From assembly GCF_001680005.1 (NCBI RefSeq), contig NC_033559.1, positions 1,054,001 to 1,118,000 of the forward strand: a stretch of DNA of 64,000 nucleotides, written 5' to 3'. A program made the translations under genes and the position numbers. Shown here one piece after another: positions 33,732-45,300 of this stretch (its first letter is position 1; each line of letters begins with the position of its first letter). The notes beneath the pieces were generated by a model that was not told where the DNA came from, did not search any database, and saw only the letters and a list, made by a program, of their open reading frames with translations. Source of the stretch: Plasmodium coatneyi. Its lineage: Eukaryota > Apicomplexa > Aconoidasida > Haemosporida > Plasmodiidae.

Positions 33732-35039
33732 ATGAATGGGTCACTTGGGGCCATCATCATTCTTACGATGAAATGGTGCATACTATGGGCTGTTCACGGA
33801 AGTAGTAGTGCCTGTAGTGGTGGCCAAATGAAGATAAACTTGAAGGAAAGGAGTAGGAACCCCCGACAGGCTTTCCCCTCAGAAAAAAAAAAACATTCAC
33901 CGCGTAAATGTGCACACAGAAAAGAACTGTACATTTGGAGGAGCGTCGCCCAACACACAAAAGGGGCGAAGCGAAAAAGAAACATACCCAGTTACAGATG
34001 CATCAAACTGAGTGCTGCAAGAAAAAAAATAAATGGGACGGAGACACAAAAAGAAGGGGACACCCCAAATGACATGGAAACCTTTTTAATAGTAGACGGG
34101 TCTTCGATTTTATTTAAAAATTTTTTCGGAATGCCATATTTGAAGAATGAGAGTGAAATAAACTTAAGTACGATCTATGGGTTTATCCAATCGTTGAACA
34201 AAGTGTACAAATTGTTTTGCCCGTCCTACGTGGTCATCGTTTTCGACTCCAAGACGTCGAATGATGAGAAGAAGAAGATTTACGCAAAGTATAAAATAAT
34301 GAGGAAGAAAAATCCAGAAGAATTGTATGAACAACTCAAACTTGTGAGCGACTTCTGTGATCTCATTGGAATAAAAACCGTTAGCCCCACCGATGTAGAA
34401 AGTGATAACTACATTGCTGGCATTGTAGATAGTATTAATAACACGCTAAAGGAAGGATATGTTCCCCTTTACTCTTCACCAAATGGAGGAGAAACAACCA
34501 CACAGAAGCGATTTAGAGTCATCGTCGTGTCAAGTGATAAAGACCTTTTGCAACTTCTCGAATACAACGACGATGCTCACAACAACATGGACATAATAAT
34601 ATGCCAACCGAATAGAAAGTACAGACTAGTTGATGCTAGTACGTTTATCGAGGAGCATAACTTATTGCCTGCTCAATACAGTGACTATCTCATCATGGCT
34701 GGAGACAAAACGGATGGAATTGCAGGGATCCCAAACATAGGCGATAAGACTAGCAAACATTTGCTCAAACAATTTCACACCATTGAAAATATCCTAAAAA
34801 ACCTACATAACCTTCCTCAAAAACTGCATGCAATTTTCATCAACAATATAGAAAATATTAACATGTTCAGAAAACTCATAAAACTGAAATGTGAGACGCA
34901 CCAGTCCTTAGTGTTAAGTCAGTACAGACAGGGAAGCATCAAGGACTTTGAGCGCTTTCAAAATATCCTGGACAAGTATTCCCTACACAAATTGATAAAG
35001 AAAACAGTCATTGTGAATTACGGCGGGGTTTCCACTTAG
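33732..35039 (+). CDS. organellar (apicoplast) 5'-3' exonuclease, resolvase-like/FEN fold
   Basis: Single exon, 435 aa. The first 31 residues are hydrophobic with a small-residue end (signal peptide-like), and residues 32-110 are basic, R/K/S-rich and lack acidic clusters. This is the bipartite pattern of apicoplast targeting. From about 117 the protein follows the N-terminal 5'-3' exonuclease domain of bacterial DNA polymerase I: FLIVDGSSILFKNFF (metal Asp), VVIVFDSKTSNDEKKKIYAKYK where bacteria have the FRxxxYxxYK stretch, VESDN in place of the usual ExDD, VVSSDKDLLQLL and AGDKTDGIAGIPNIGDKT, the helix-3-turn-helix DNA-binding motif. It would remove RNA primers or flaps and serve base excision repair in the organelle. 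The P. falciparum counterpart has been studied as an apicoplast exonuclease. One residue of the metal site (S for D in VESDN) is shifted or absent. Confidence 0.9.
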   Translation: MNGSLGAIIILTMKWCILWAVHGSSSACSGGQMKINLKERSRNPRQAFPSEKKKHSPRKCAHRKELYIWRSVAQHTKGAKRKRNIPSYRCIKLSAARKKINGTETQKEGDTPNDMETFLIVDGSSILFKNFFGMPYLKNESEINLSTIYGFIQSLNKVYKLFCPSYVVIVFDSKTSNDEKKKIYAKYKIMRKKNPEELYEQLKLVSDFCDLIGIKTVSPTDVESDNYIAGIVDSINNTLKEGYVPLYSSPNGGETTTQKRFRVIVVSSDKDLLQLLEYNDDAHNNMDIIICQPNRKYRLVDASTFIEEHNLLPAQYSDYLIMAGDKTDGIAGIPNIGDKTSKHLLKQFHTIENILKNLHNLPQKLHAIFINNIENINMFRKLIKLKCETHQSLVLSQYRQGSIKDFERFQNILDKYSLHKLIKKTVIVNYGGVST

Positions 35040-35747
35040 CATGTTCGCGTGTGCACGATGTGTCATCTGTGTAGTGATCTCCATGTGCTTTCTTTTGGCC
35101 CTTTTTTTTTGTTTTTTCTTTTTTTTTTTTTGTGTAATGTTCATGGAGCGCGCGGCGCACCTATTGATGTCCCCCCCGTTGGTATAAAAATGTCCACATA
35201 GGAACGTCCTTCCGCGCATTTTGGCTCGATTCTGCCCAATTTGCTTCGCGTTTACGCCGCTCTTCCCACTTTAAAAAACAAACTGTGGCAAATGCGCTAT
35301 CTGCTTTTGTTCCCTGCACACACATATAGACGAGCAAGGCGAACTCCCCATCGTGCTGCCGGAGGGTATTTATCCTTCCTTGTCCGTCTAGCTGCTCCGC
35401 GAGCAGCTTTGAGGGGCATTCCTGCGTGATGGCATAATTGCAGTTATGCTGCGTGAGGCAGAGGCACTGATGGGTTTTCCTGCACCATCAGCTCTTCGTA
35501 TGCATACCCCTGACGCACGGACTACACACCGTCTACCCGTGGTGAGTTTGTTTTCTTCACCCTCCACTCGTTTCTCTGTACATGTTCAGGGGTTCCTTTT
35601 CCGAATTGATATGCACCCTATCTGACTCCCTGTAGCTAAGTAGGCTGGTTTGTCTTCACACTTGTTCATGCGGCTAGGGGTGTGATAGACCCTGAATCAT
35701 CACGTGGAAGATTCACCCTTGGTCTGTTACCCCCATCCCTGCGCACC
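35040..35747. other. intergenic region between tandem plus-strand genes
   Basis: Contains a T run near 35101-35130 and a perfect 8-bp hairpin at 35390-35408. Unusually GC-rich for the window after about 35140. No gene seen. Confidence 0.5.
35390..35408. repeat. perfect 8-bp hairpin with 3-base loop
   Basis: AGCTGCTC, loop CGC, GAGCAGCT. It lies in the spacer between the exonuclease stop and the CAP-H2 start, in a GC-rich patch. Confidence 0.7.
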
Positions 35748-38192
35748 ATGTCGACGCCCGACGAGCTGACTGTGCTCATTCAGAATCTGCAAAAATGCAA
35801 CAACACTAGTGAATCGATCAACTTCGACCTGGCGAGGACGATCCAGGAGTTTCTCAACTGCCTGGACAGAAATGTGCTGGAGGAACTAGAAGGGGGAATA
35901 CACGAAAATGAGAGGGAGAAGGAGAGTGACAAGGAACGAGACAGTCAGCGGGACAGTCAGCGGGACAACCAACGGGACAGAGACGTTACGAACAGCTTCA
36001 CCTCAGCGGCGATTTTTGTGGAAAACTGCGTCAAAATCTTCGGCCTAAAAATCGAGCACTTGCACAATTTGGCCCATAACACGTTGTACAATATTTACAA
36101 GGAGCATAAACATAGCAATGGAGGGAAGAAGCACAACGTTATGTGCGACGAGGAGGAGTACCTGTTCATTAACGAGGTAAAGAATTTAAAAAGTTGCCCC
36201 GGGGATAACGAGCCATGCATGGAGGACGACCTGCTCATCAAGACAATTCCGCTGCCCACTTTTCTGTTTTCTGAAAATGTGAAGAAGAAGGAAGATTCTA
36301 CAGAAATGAGAGCAGGCACAGACATGGACGTGAACTTGGACGTGGACAGCGAGGTGGGTACCGAGTTAAGCATCTCCCACCTCAACGTCGATGGTGGAGG
36401 CGGTGACCATCGGAAGAGGAACTCCAAAATGTCAAAGCAAAACGAAGAAGCTCCAAACGAGACCATCGCGGCAACTGCGGCATGGAAAAAGGAGGAAGAT
36501 GACCACCTAACCGACGAAACGGAGGTGTTCGAACAGAACTCCCTAAAACCGCTAAACTTCGACAAAATGTACCTGGAAAACGATGGAATTCTCCTCCTAG
36601 ATATCAACGATTACAACGTTTTCATAAATGACCAATACGACTTTTCCATCTTAAACCAAAACAGTTCCATGCTTTTCGAAAAATACGACTTTTCTTGCTC
36701 CAGACATTCCACATATTTCTCTCCCGCTAATTTAAAAAAATATATGGAGAAGGAAAAGACGGTTAACGATATTTACAAGACTTACAATTTTAATGACCTC
36801 CTGAATGATGAATTATGCCCAGACGTCTTCCTATTTAAGAATGACTTCTTCGATTATGACCTCGCCCTAGGTATTATAAAAAGCAAAAAATATCTATTGA
36901 GCAGGTTTAAGGAACAGAAGAAGTACCTGTACGTCCTGGACGAGAATGCCCACATGGACAAGGACAGAATGGGCACCACTACGTATGAGAAAAATGATAT
37001 AAAAAGGAAATTGCCCCACTATTATATGCTTAACTGTCAGAATATCAAACACGCGCAGGATTTCTTCACCTACATGCAGCCCGGCCAAATTATAGACATC
37101 ATAACTCGTAACGCGGAGAGGCGATATTTTTCATGCCTCCCAAATGGGGAGACATCACATACCAGGCAACGTGACAACACATCTGGTGCGGACTCGCCAA
37201 GTGGAGGGACTGCTCAACCAACTACACTGACGGATACGATTTCCCCTCCCCGCTCCAACGACCAGAAGCTATTTGAACAAATAAAAATCCCAGACATATA
37301 TATACAAAAACTGGGGCTTAACTTCGACTACTACCACTTGGATCCCCTCATCCACAACTTAATAAAAGAATTGAAGAAAAAAAAAAACGTCGAAAAATAT
37401 TTCTCCTTAAATTTGTTTGACGAGAAGAACAACTACGACTTTGACATTTTGCAGGACGAAGAGTACGTGGACGATCAGAATGAAGAAAACGCAATCGCCG
37501 AGGGGGAGTGTAACATAACCACTGAAAAGTTTTTGGATGTGCGATCCCTAAATGATGGCATGATAGATGATATTCCTCTGGATGTCTTTGAAAAAAAGGA
37601 CTCCTCCGACGCGTTTTTCGCGTCCTTCGATGAGGATATTCACGAGAGGTGGGTGCTTCTTTCGGTCATCCCATTGTGTGCATTGCAACCGTGTGCACGC
37701 CCTTTCCATGCGCGTTTTTTCCATGCATGCCTTTCGACCTACCTACCACCCCTTCCACGCAACCGCAGAGTCAACAAATGGAACGTCTTCCTCGAAGAGA
37801 AACTTCAACTCCTCAGGAGCCACCCCAAATATGACGTAGACGTGTACAAGAAAAACATCATCCACTACACCATAAACAGCGGGGAAAAAATCCCCCTCTG
37901 TAATCTAATCAAACATAGGGAGCCCTACCAAGTGTGTAGGAACTTTCTCACCACCCTCATGTTAATCAACACAGATATGCTTCAAATAAGCCAAGTCAAC
38001 CAGCACAGCCAATCCAACGACGTAAGTAACTACCAAATTAAGGTGAAAAAGGAAAACGTCCAGGAGTACCTTGGCTCATCGAAAAATATTAAAAATGCCA
38101 GTTTTGTTATAAAGGATAAGAAGAGAAAGGCAGCTTCCAAGGGGGGGACGCGGAATGCCAAGCCCGCCAAAAAGAAGCCGCACAAGGATTAG
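35748..38192 (+). CDS. CAPH2: condensin II complex subunit H2 (kleisin beta)
   Basis: Exon 1 is 35748-37648 (ATG MSTPDEL) and exon 2 37769-38192, giving 774 aa. CAP-H2 is the kleisin that bridges the SMC2/SMC4 heads in condensin II and helps compact and segregate chromosomes. The N-terminal kleisin domain is visible at about residues 5-122, with FTSAAIFVENCVKIFGLKIEHLHNLAHNTLYNIYK matching the FxEAALLIQxSxxxYSxKVExLxxL region. The C-terminal winged-helix part (VNKWNVFLEEKLQLL, then IPLCNLIKHREPYQVCRNFLTTLMLINTDML) matches the family's closing domain. The middle is long, acidic and Plasmodium-specific. SQRD repeats occur at 65-78. The intron (GTGGGT...CCGCAG) is 120 bp, a multiple of three and free of stops, so reading through would add 40 residues that break the domain at a conserved place. 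The tail is K-rich. Confidence 0.85.
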   Translation: MSTPDELTVLIQNLQKCNNTSESINFDLARTIQEFLNCLDRNVLEELEGGIHENEREKESDKERDSQRDSQRDNQRDRDVTNSFTSAAIFVENCVKIFGLKIEHLHNLAHNTLYNIYKEHKHSNGGKKHNVMCDEEEYLFINEVKNLKSCPGDNEPCMEDDLLIKTIPLPTFLFSENVKKKEDSTEMRAGTDMDVNLDVDSEVGTELSISHLNVDGGGGDHRKRNSKMSKQNEEAPNETIAATAAWKKEEDDHLTDETEVFEQNSLKPLNFDKMYLENDGILLLDINDYNVFINDQYDFSILNQNSSMLFEKYDFSCSRHSTYFSPANLKKYMEKEKTVNDIYKTYNFNDLLNDELCPDVFLFKNDFFDYDLALGIIKSKKYLLSRFKEQKKYLYVLDENAHMDKDRMGTTTYEKNDIKRKLPHYYMLNCQNIKHAQDFFTYMQPGQIIDIITRNAERRYFSCLPNGETSHTRQRDNTSGADSPSGGTAQPTTLTDTISPPRSNDQKLFEQIKIPDIYIQKLGLNFDYYHLDPLIHNLIKELKKKKNVEKYFSLNLFDEKNNYDFDILQDEEYVDDQNEENAIAEGECNITTEKFLDVRSLNDGMIDDIPLDVFEKKDSSDAFFASFDEDIHERWVLLSVIPLCALQPCARPFHARFFHACLSTYLPPLPRNRRVNKWNVFLEEKLQLLRSHPKYDVDVYKKNIIHYTINSGEKIPLCNLIKHREPYQVCRNFLTTLMLINTDMLQISQVNQHSQSNDVSNYQIKVKKENVQEYLGSSKNIKNASFVIKDKKRKAASKGGTRNAKPAKKKPHKD
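37649..37768 (+). other. in-frame 120-bp intron of CAP-H2
   Basis: Starts GTGGGTGCTT after HE-AG and ends CAACCGCAG before A-GTC-AAC. Removal restores HER-VNKW, the expected start of the C-terminal domain. The translated intron is rich in L, P, C, H and F, unlike the flanks. Confidence 0.85.
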
Positions 38193-39320
38193 TAGCAAGT
38201 GAGATAGGGTCTCTCCCTCCAGGGGAAGAATATTTCGCACGAGCGTGAATGAATTGTTCGTTGTGCAAAATGGGGAAATGGCACAACATAGACACACCCC
38301 ACATAACCGCAATTTTAGTGCGGTAGGATCATGGGTTGCATAGAAGGTCAGTTTCTTTTACCGTTTGAAGAGGTACCACAGGGCGGATTACCTTTTATAC
38401 CCATTTTGTGAAAAATAAATTTCCTCCAACTTGTTTCTCCACAATTAAACGCAAATGCATTGTCTATAATTTTTGAAAGCTACAATTGCTTTTTTCGGTT
38501 GGCACATTTTACACATCTTTTTCCACCCCGGGAAGATTCACTCGCGAGGGGGCCGATTGACCAATTCGCTCCCCCGCCGCTCCGTTGTACTTGGATCCTT
38601 TTTTTGTTTTTTTTTTCCAAAATTTAAGAGTTATTAATTATCAAACAGCGGAACAAAGAAAAAAAATTAAAGAATTAAATTCATAACGACATTGCCTCTA
38701 CGGACGTGCGCACATGTACGTGCACATCCGTACATACGTACATGCATACATATATACATACATATATACAGTACATGCATACATATATACAATACACATG
38801 CGCGTGACTGCGCAATGCTGCGCACGGCCGACGCAGACGCATCGTCTTCTACAAATTGTAAAGCAAAGGGGATCCATCTGTGTAGGCCTCCGTGCCGCTA
38901 TGCGTACACACGAGACAGGGTGGCCTACACGGATGGATGGCAGCTTGGAAATCCAAAGCACAAAAAAAAAAAAAAAAAAGAAACCAAAAAGAAGAAAAAA
39001 AAAGCAAAATAAAAAAAACAAGAGAAAAGTACTCGAAAAAAAAGTGAAGACGGAAACGAAGAAAAACCTAAATTGTGGAAACAAAAAAAGCGCGAGGTGA
39101 AACACACACCCGCGTCTAATTCGGGGCACGCAAAGGAACAAATCGACCCGCACACGCGCACCAATATTTGGCACGTGCGGCGCGTGCGATGTGGTAAAGC
39201 TGGGTTGTACAAATGAGGCGGAAAACCGCACCAAAAAAAAAAAAAAGGGTAAACTGTCCGAGGGGAAAATAGGAAAAAACGGGGGCCGCTCAGTCACGTG
39301 GCCGCCTGACCCCCTCACCG
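38193..39320. other. convergent intergenic region
   Basis: Between CAP-H2 and the Sel1 gene. It has repeated TACATAC/ACATATATAC words at about 38728-38795, forming a degenerate array, and A-rich runs at about 38960-39030. No gene seen. Confidence 0.55.
38700..38800. repeat. degenerate TACATAC/CATACATATATACA repeats
   Basis: CATACATATATACA-type words recur at about 38750, 38760 and 38778, with further ACGTACATGCATACA relatives just before. This is simple-sequence DNA in a 3' spacer. Confidence 0.7.
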
Positions 39321-42300
39321 CTATGCTACTTTAAAAAAGGAGGATACGACGGTGTAGAAGACCTTGAAAAAATCGCTGTAGCTGATCTGCGAATACGTGT
39401 GGTTGTTGCTCACAAAATGGTCGAAATTTAAGCACTTGTTGTTGAACTCGGATTTGAAGAGGAAGTTGTTTTGCAGGTCGCAGGAATTCAGGTCGGTAAA
39501 AAGGTACCTTTGGAGCGAGTTGGCTGGTGCAGCAGTGCTACGTTTATCATGTTTGTCATGTTGGTCATGTTGGTTAGCTTGGTCATGTTTGTCATGTTGA
39601 TCCTGTTTTCCACGTTCGTCAGGTTCGTCGGTGCTCTCACTAGTGGTTGCGACGTTACCCCAGTTAATGCCAGCGATCCCGCTGATAAGCTCATCCTTCT
39701 TCTTCCTGAAGAAGAAACTGACGTCGAAGAAGACCTTCTTGAACAGAATTTTAAAAATACCCAGAACGCCAATCACGTTGCAAGCGTTGTGATTATCCGT
39801 AGCTAGTTTCAAATAAATTTGTAAAATATTTTTCAAGCTTTCCAATTTGTTGGATTCTAAAAACAATGCCTTGTAGTACAAAGGCTCATGGTCTTCTTCA
39901 TCCGAATTTCTGATCAGAAATTGTAGCTCTTTTCTTTTACTCTTTATGGTGTATTCATCCCCTTCTCTATATTTCCTAATCAAATCGATGGTGGATTTTT
40001 TATAACCATAGTAGGCTGAATAGATGTCATAGTACTGCTTGCAGACATCGCAGTTTTTGGAGAAGCTCTGTATTTCCTCAAACATGCTAGAAGAATACGT
40101 ATTTTGGTAATAAAAAATTTCTTTCATGTCTTCTCCTTCTAGGAGGGGTGAATATCTGGAGAACTCTGCTTCGAATAAATCCGTCCCTTGTTGGTTTTTG
40201 CCTTTCCCAGGAGTGTACCCCAAATAGCTGCCACCCTTCCCTACAAGGTTGCTCATTTCCTGTTGGGCGTTCTTTTTTAGACTTTGCTTTTTCTCTTCCT
40301 CCAACTTTATTTGGTAATACGAAATAGGCTTATAATAACAGTGTAGGAACTCACTAGTTCGGAAGTGTTCCAGAATGGTCCCCTTCATCTTTTCAGCTTT
40401 TTGTATCTTCTCTCGGGGAGTGCCACCCTTTTCCATCTCACTCTTTACAATCTGGTCATACTTTTCGAAGAGATCGATTTGTTTGTGCGTCTGGCTCAGC
40501 TGGTACACATGGTAATTGTACACATTTCGGTGAATCCTACTGGCCCTGTTGCTTCTACCTTCTTTCTTTGTCGGGCTGCTTCTCTCTCCTTTGTTCGTCC
40601 GTCTACCTCTGTGGAGCAACTCCTCCCTCAAATAGGCACAAAACTTCATTTTGAAAAGCACGCTCTTCTTGTCCAATCTGTTCGATGTTACCATGGAGCA
40701 ACTTTTCAAAATGGAATCGCCACTCAGTTTGGATTTCATCTGCAGGGAGTACTTCCCCCCCTTTTCTTTATTGTACAGTCTGTGGATTATTCGATCCATT
40801 GGGTTGGTTACGCGGTTACCACGAGTACCCTTTATGGGTATATCTGCGGGAGTTTCCTCCTTGATGGCTTTTTGGAGGTTGGCCAAAAGACCCTCGACCA
40901 GGTTATATTTCTCCGTGAACGTCTGCATCGTTTTGCGCTTCAAGTCCCACAACATGGACGCATTCACATTGTTGGGGTGATCGCCCAGCTCGGAAAGTAT
41001 AACGGACACCAGCAACGAACCCGTATAATCCTTAAAATCGTAGTTCCTTCTAAGCAGTTTTGTCAGCACATATAAACGCTCATTAAACAGTCCAATGAAG
41101 TGAAATTTCTTCAACGTTTTTTCACACTTTTCATTGAAGGTCTTCAAATTAGGATTCACCCCCTTGAGAATTAAGATGTTCTTATTATACAGCGAAATTA
41201 TATTTCCATTTTTTGCAGACATGCTATAGTACTTGTAGGATTTTTTTAAGTTCTCGTTTTTGTTCTTCTCATCATAGTCTTTTATCTTAACTCCGATGTC
41301 TGTCCCTGAGTAGTAATGCCCCAACATCATCTGTGAAATATTATCTCCCTTATCTGCCGCTTTTTTTAAATACTCTCCAGCTAGCTCGAGATTCTTTTCT
41401 GTGCCCAATCCAAATTTGTATATATTGTATTTTGCCAAAATGTGTTCTACACTTTCTTCATGGTTTCTAATGGCCTTGTGGAAGTACTGCTCTGCGTTTT
41501 TCAGCGCTTTGTTTCTCTCCTCGGTGAGCTCCTCCATGTACTTCTTGATGATGTCGTCGCTTTGGCTGCTCGATGCGTTAGTCGTATTGTCTGCGTTATT
41601 CTGATTCTGTTCGGTCCCCCAAAACGGTATGCCCGCTTGGCCCGACGTGTAGCTGCTTGATGCGGTTGGCGTGGATTCAGCGGGCATACCGCTTGACCCA
41701 CCGCCATAGATCGTACTGGAAAAATCCGCACCCCCGCCGGAAGCACCCATAAAATTAGATGACCCAACAGGAGGATCCCCCTCCGGGGCAGAGCCCCCTT
41801 CGTTCTGTTGTCCGGAAGAAGGTTGGCCTACCGAAGAAGTGTGCACCCCCGCAGTTGCACCACCGGACGGGAAGGCGAAGTATCTCCCACCTGCTTCCTT
41901 CCCCGTTTCGTCCTTCTTCTCCGCTTCCGTTGCATCACTACCCTTTTCCTCCCTAATCATATTCAACAAATCCTCCTTGCTCATCGTTTTGATAATTTCC
42001 TCCTTCCGTAAATGCTTCTTGTACTCATCCAGGTAGGCATACCCAGTGGACAAAGCAGAAGTGCTATCTCCTTGGTCTGCCGCCTTTTTCCAAAACTCAA
42101 AGGCTTTCACTTCATCGCGTTCAATGCCTATGCTTTCATTCCCTAGGTAGTAAATCTCCCCCAGCGCTGCAAGGGCGTACGAATTTCTACTATCAGCTAG
42201 TTTTAGAAAATACTCAAACAAACTTTTATTATAGTCCACCGTGTTATGAATCAAGTGTCTGTTCCTCTCACTGATGTTCTCCTCGTAGACGCCACTTTCA

Positions 42301-45300
42301 ATGGCAGAGGTATTCTTCAACGAATCGACCACCGCCCCGAGGATGTTACTCAACAAATAATCACAGGAACTTAGAAACGGAGAAATGTTATTCTTGATGA
42401 AGGAGTTTTTGTAAATCTTTTTATCAAAGGTAAAATCAAAATAGTCCCTCAGGTATATGTTGCTATCTTTGTTTTTGTACTTGAGTCTGATCATATTATT
42501 GGTGAAGGCAAGTTTGCTGTAAAAATCATCCTTCGTAGAACCCAAGGAGTAGGACACAATCTTGGACTTCATATTATCCACCGAACTGGGAATTATCCTA
42601 TTCTCGTTCGACAAAAAATCGTGATTCCTTATTTTCCCATTATTCCTATAGTATATGTAGAAGAAGCTATTCAGCGAATTGTCATTTGTATCTATTAAAT
42701 CTTCACTCATTTCAGTCGTTATCGATATAGAAGAATTATTTACAAATATTGGAAGATTCAAATGGTAGAGTATGCCGCTTAGAAAATTACACAGACCGTC
42801 CTTTCCCTTTCTTATGAGCTTAACTGAGTAGTCAATATTTCGGGGGAACCCATACGGTAACTGTAACTTCCCCCCGTTGTCGTTTATTCCTACTAGGTAG
42901 AGGAAGGCCAGGACGCATGTTGCCTCGTTCTTTAGCTTCTCCGTGTACTTTTTTTTTAGCAATTTCAGCTGATCATGGAGTTGGTCCTTCGTGTTAACCG
43001 CCGCAGGGGTGAATTCACTCAGGTCTACATTTCGGTAAAAGGAGTGCACATCTTGGCGAGTTGGGGACGTCCCACCGGTGGTCGCCTCAGAGGTAGTTCC
43101 CTGGCCGGTATGTGCCTCCTCCCCGCGTTCAATAAACAGCAAAAATGCATTCAAGTCGTTCGAGTTCATCCCACTGGACAAGTCCTCATCGACGACTACC
43201 CGTTCGACCACCCGTTTGGCAGGTCGACCAGCTCCTCTCTTCAGCTCCTCAGTTGAGGGGTCCACGCCCCGCCACAGCCCCCCCGCTACCCTCCTGCTCT
43301 GCAGCAAATTATCATAAAAGTTACTCCCCTCCTTGTATTTTATAATGGTCACCAAATTATCGTAAATGTTTTTAAAATTCACCTGCTTCTTACTGCTTAT
43401 CTGGTTAAGGTACAGGTAGATATCCTTGGATGGGTTGAACACCAAGGGAGTATGTCTAGCCGTAACGACGTTAATAATGAACCCATCCTTCAGTTCGTAC
43501 CTATTTCTATAATCCTCCATTTCTTGCCTTCTCTTCTGCGCTGAGTGGTTTAAAATTTGGTTCAGATTTTTCAAAATATATTGGTTGTATTCCTTCAGGT
43601 CCTCTTCCTTGGGGGGGTCCTTGTACGACTCGAGTAGGTCTTTCCATATTTCGTTGTCATTGGGGTCATCGCGTTGGCCAACGGTAGGTTCCCTTCCATC
43701 CGTTTTGTCAGCGATGGGTTCTTTTCCGTCAATCTTTGCCGGGGTGTCCTCCGCGTCGACCGTTTCACTGTCCTTTCCCGCAGCAACCCCTGGCGGACCG
43801 ATCGATTCGGAAGAAGATGCGTCAAGAGGAGGTGTCATTTCTTTCCTCTCCGTCTTGTCCGCCTGAACCTCCTTCAACCCATCCTCCCCAGGTGGCCCCT
43901 CCACGTGGGATGCCTTCTTCATGGCGTGCTTCACCCCATCGTTGTAGTACTCATTGTAGAGGTCATTCAGCAGGTTCACCAAAAATTCCTTAAAAATGGA
44001 AAAAATCAGATCAATTTCTGCGTCCAGGTAATTCTGCACCAATGGGAACGAATTAGAAGAAGAAGTAGCCGGCTCCTTCCTAAATGGATACAAAACAAAG
44101 TTCGGATTCAACTTGCTCAACTTTATAAATAACTTATTGGCATTTTTCTTTATTCCATTTTTGTAGACCTCCTCTGCAATTAAATGCTTGTGCTTTTCAA
44201 AGTAGCGGTGATTATAAGACTCGAAATAGTCTACCACAAAGTCATTGAATGCTTTACAGCTGTACAAGTGGAACGGGTAATACCTTGTGCTGTTGTTTAG
44301 CTTAAAGTTATACTTATTGTAATTGTCCAGAATGTCTAAAAGGGAAAATTTATTCAGGTCCATATAAAAGGAAAAGGTTTCTGAACTTAGTAGGTTCAAT
44401 ATAAGTCTGTAGGTATACCTGTAGGAGTACACACGCTCATCATCTTCACCAATGTAATACACGTAATTTGCCTTATCGAAGTGTGATTCTACTAGTTTAA
44501 AATTCTTATACCATCTGAAGAGAGATGTTACGAAATGACGCTTAAATGTACTCTCCTCAATCGCGTACTTAAACGACTTCTTCTTTTCCTTGTAGGATGG
44601 AGTTACTACCATATTCCCCATGATCACCTTTATTATATATCTCATCCCCGTGTATATCTCTCCACTCATTTTTGTTTTCAACGCATATTCCTCCAACATG
44701 TTTAAGTAATTGTAATTCTCTCTGTTTAGACTTCTTAGTATAATTTCGTCAATCGCTTCATCGTAGTGGTTTACTCTCTCCTGGAACTCCACCAGGAAGT
44801 CCTTTCTCCCGCTTGGGGCGTTGCTTTCAGGGGGAAAATCATCATCTGGAATTGTTTTAGCAGGAGCGGCCTCCTCCGCAGTGGCAACCACATCTTGGTT
44901 CGATTCGTCCTCCTTAACTGGACTACTCACATTGGATTCATCCCCCTTGGTGGTGATACTCACAGAGGACTCATCCACTATGGCGATGTCATCTGGCTCT
45001 GATTCACTCTCCTCGGCAGCTTTACTAATAGCTGCCTCTTCCATGACGATGTCACTATCTGTCTTTTGTAAAATTTCTTTATCCTCGTGACTAGCAGCTT
45101 CCTCCTCCACGGCGACTGTACTATCCGCAACGGGTTCACTTTCCTTGGCAATGTTACTGGAAGCTTTCTCCTCCACAACGACTATGCTATCTGCACTGTG
45201 TTCATTCTCCTTAACGACATCATCAGCTCTGGATTCTTCCACAGTGACAACACTCTCTTGATCCGATTCATTCACTTTGGGGTCATTGGTAAAAGAGGCC

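Noticed and set aside
40365..41075. 236-codon plus-strand frame
   Set aside because: Lies wholly opposite the Sel1 coding sequence with no recognisable features.
43674..44132. Plus-strand frame inside the Sel1 gene
   Set aside because: Antisense shadow; no ATG-context or domain support.
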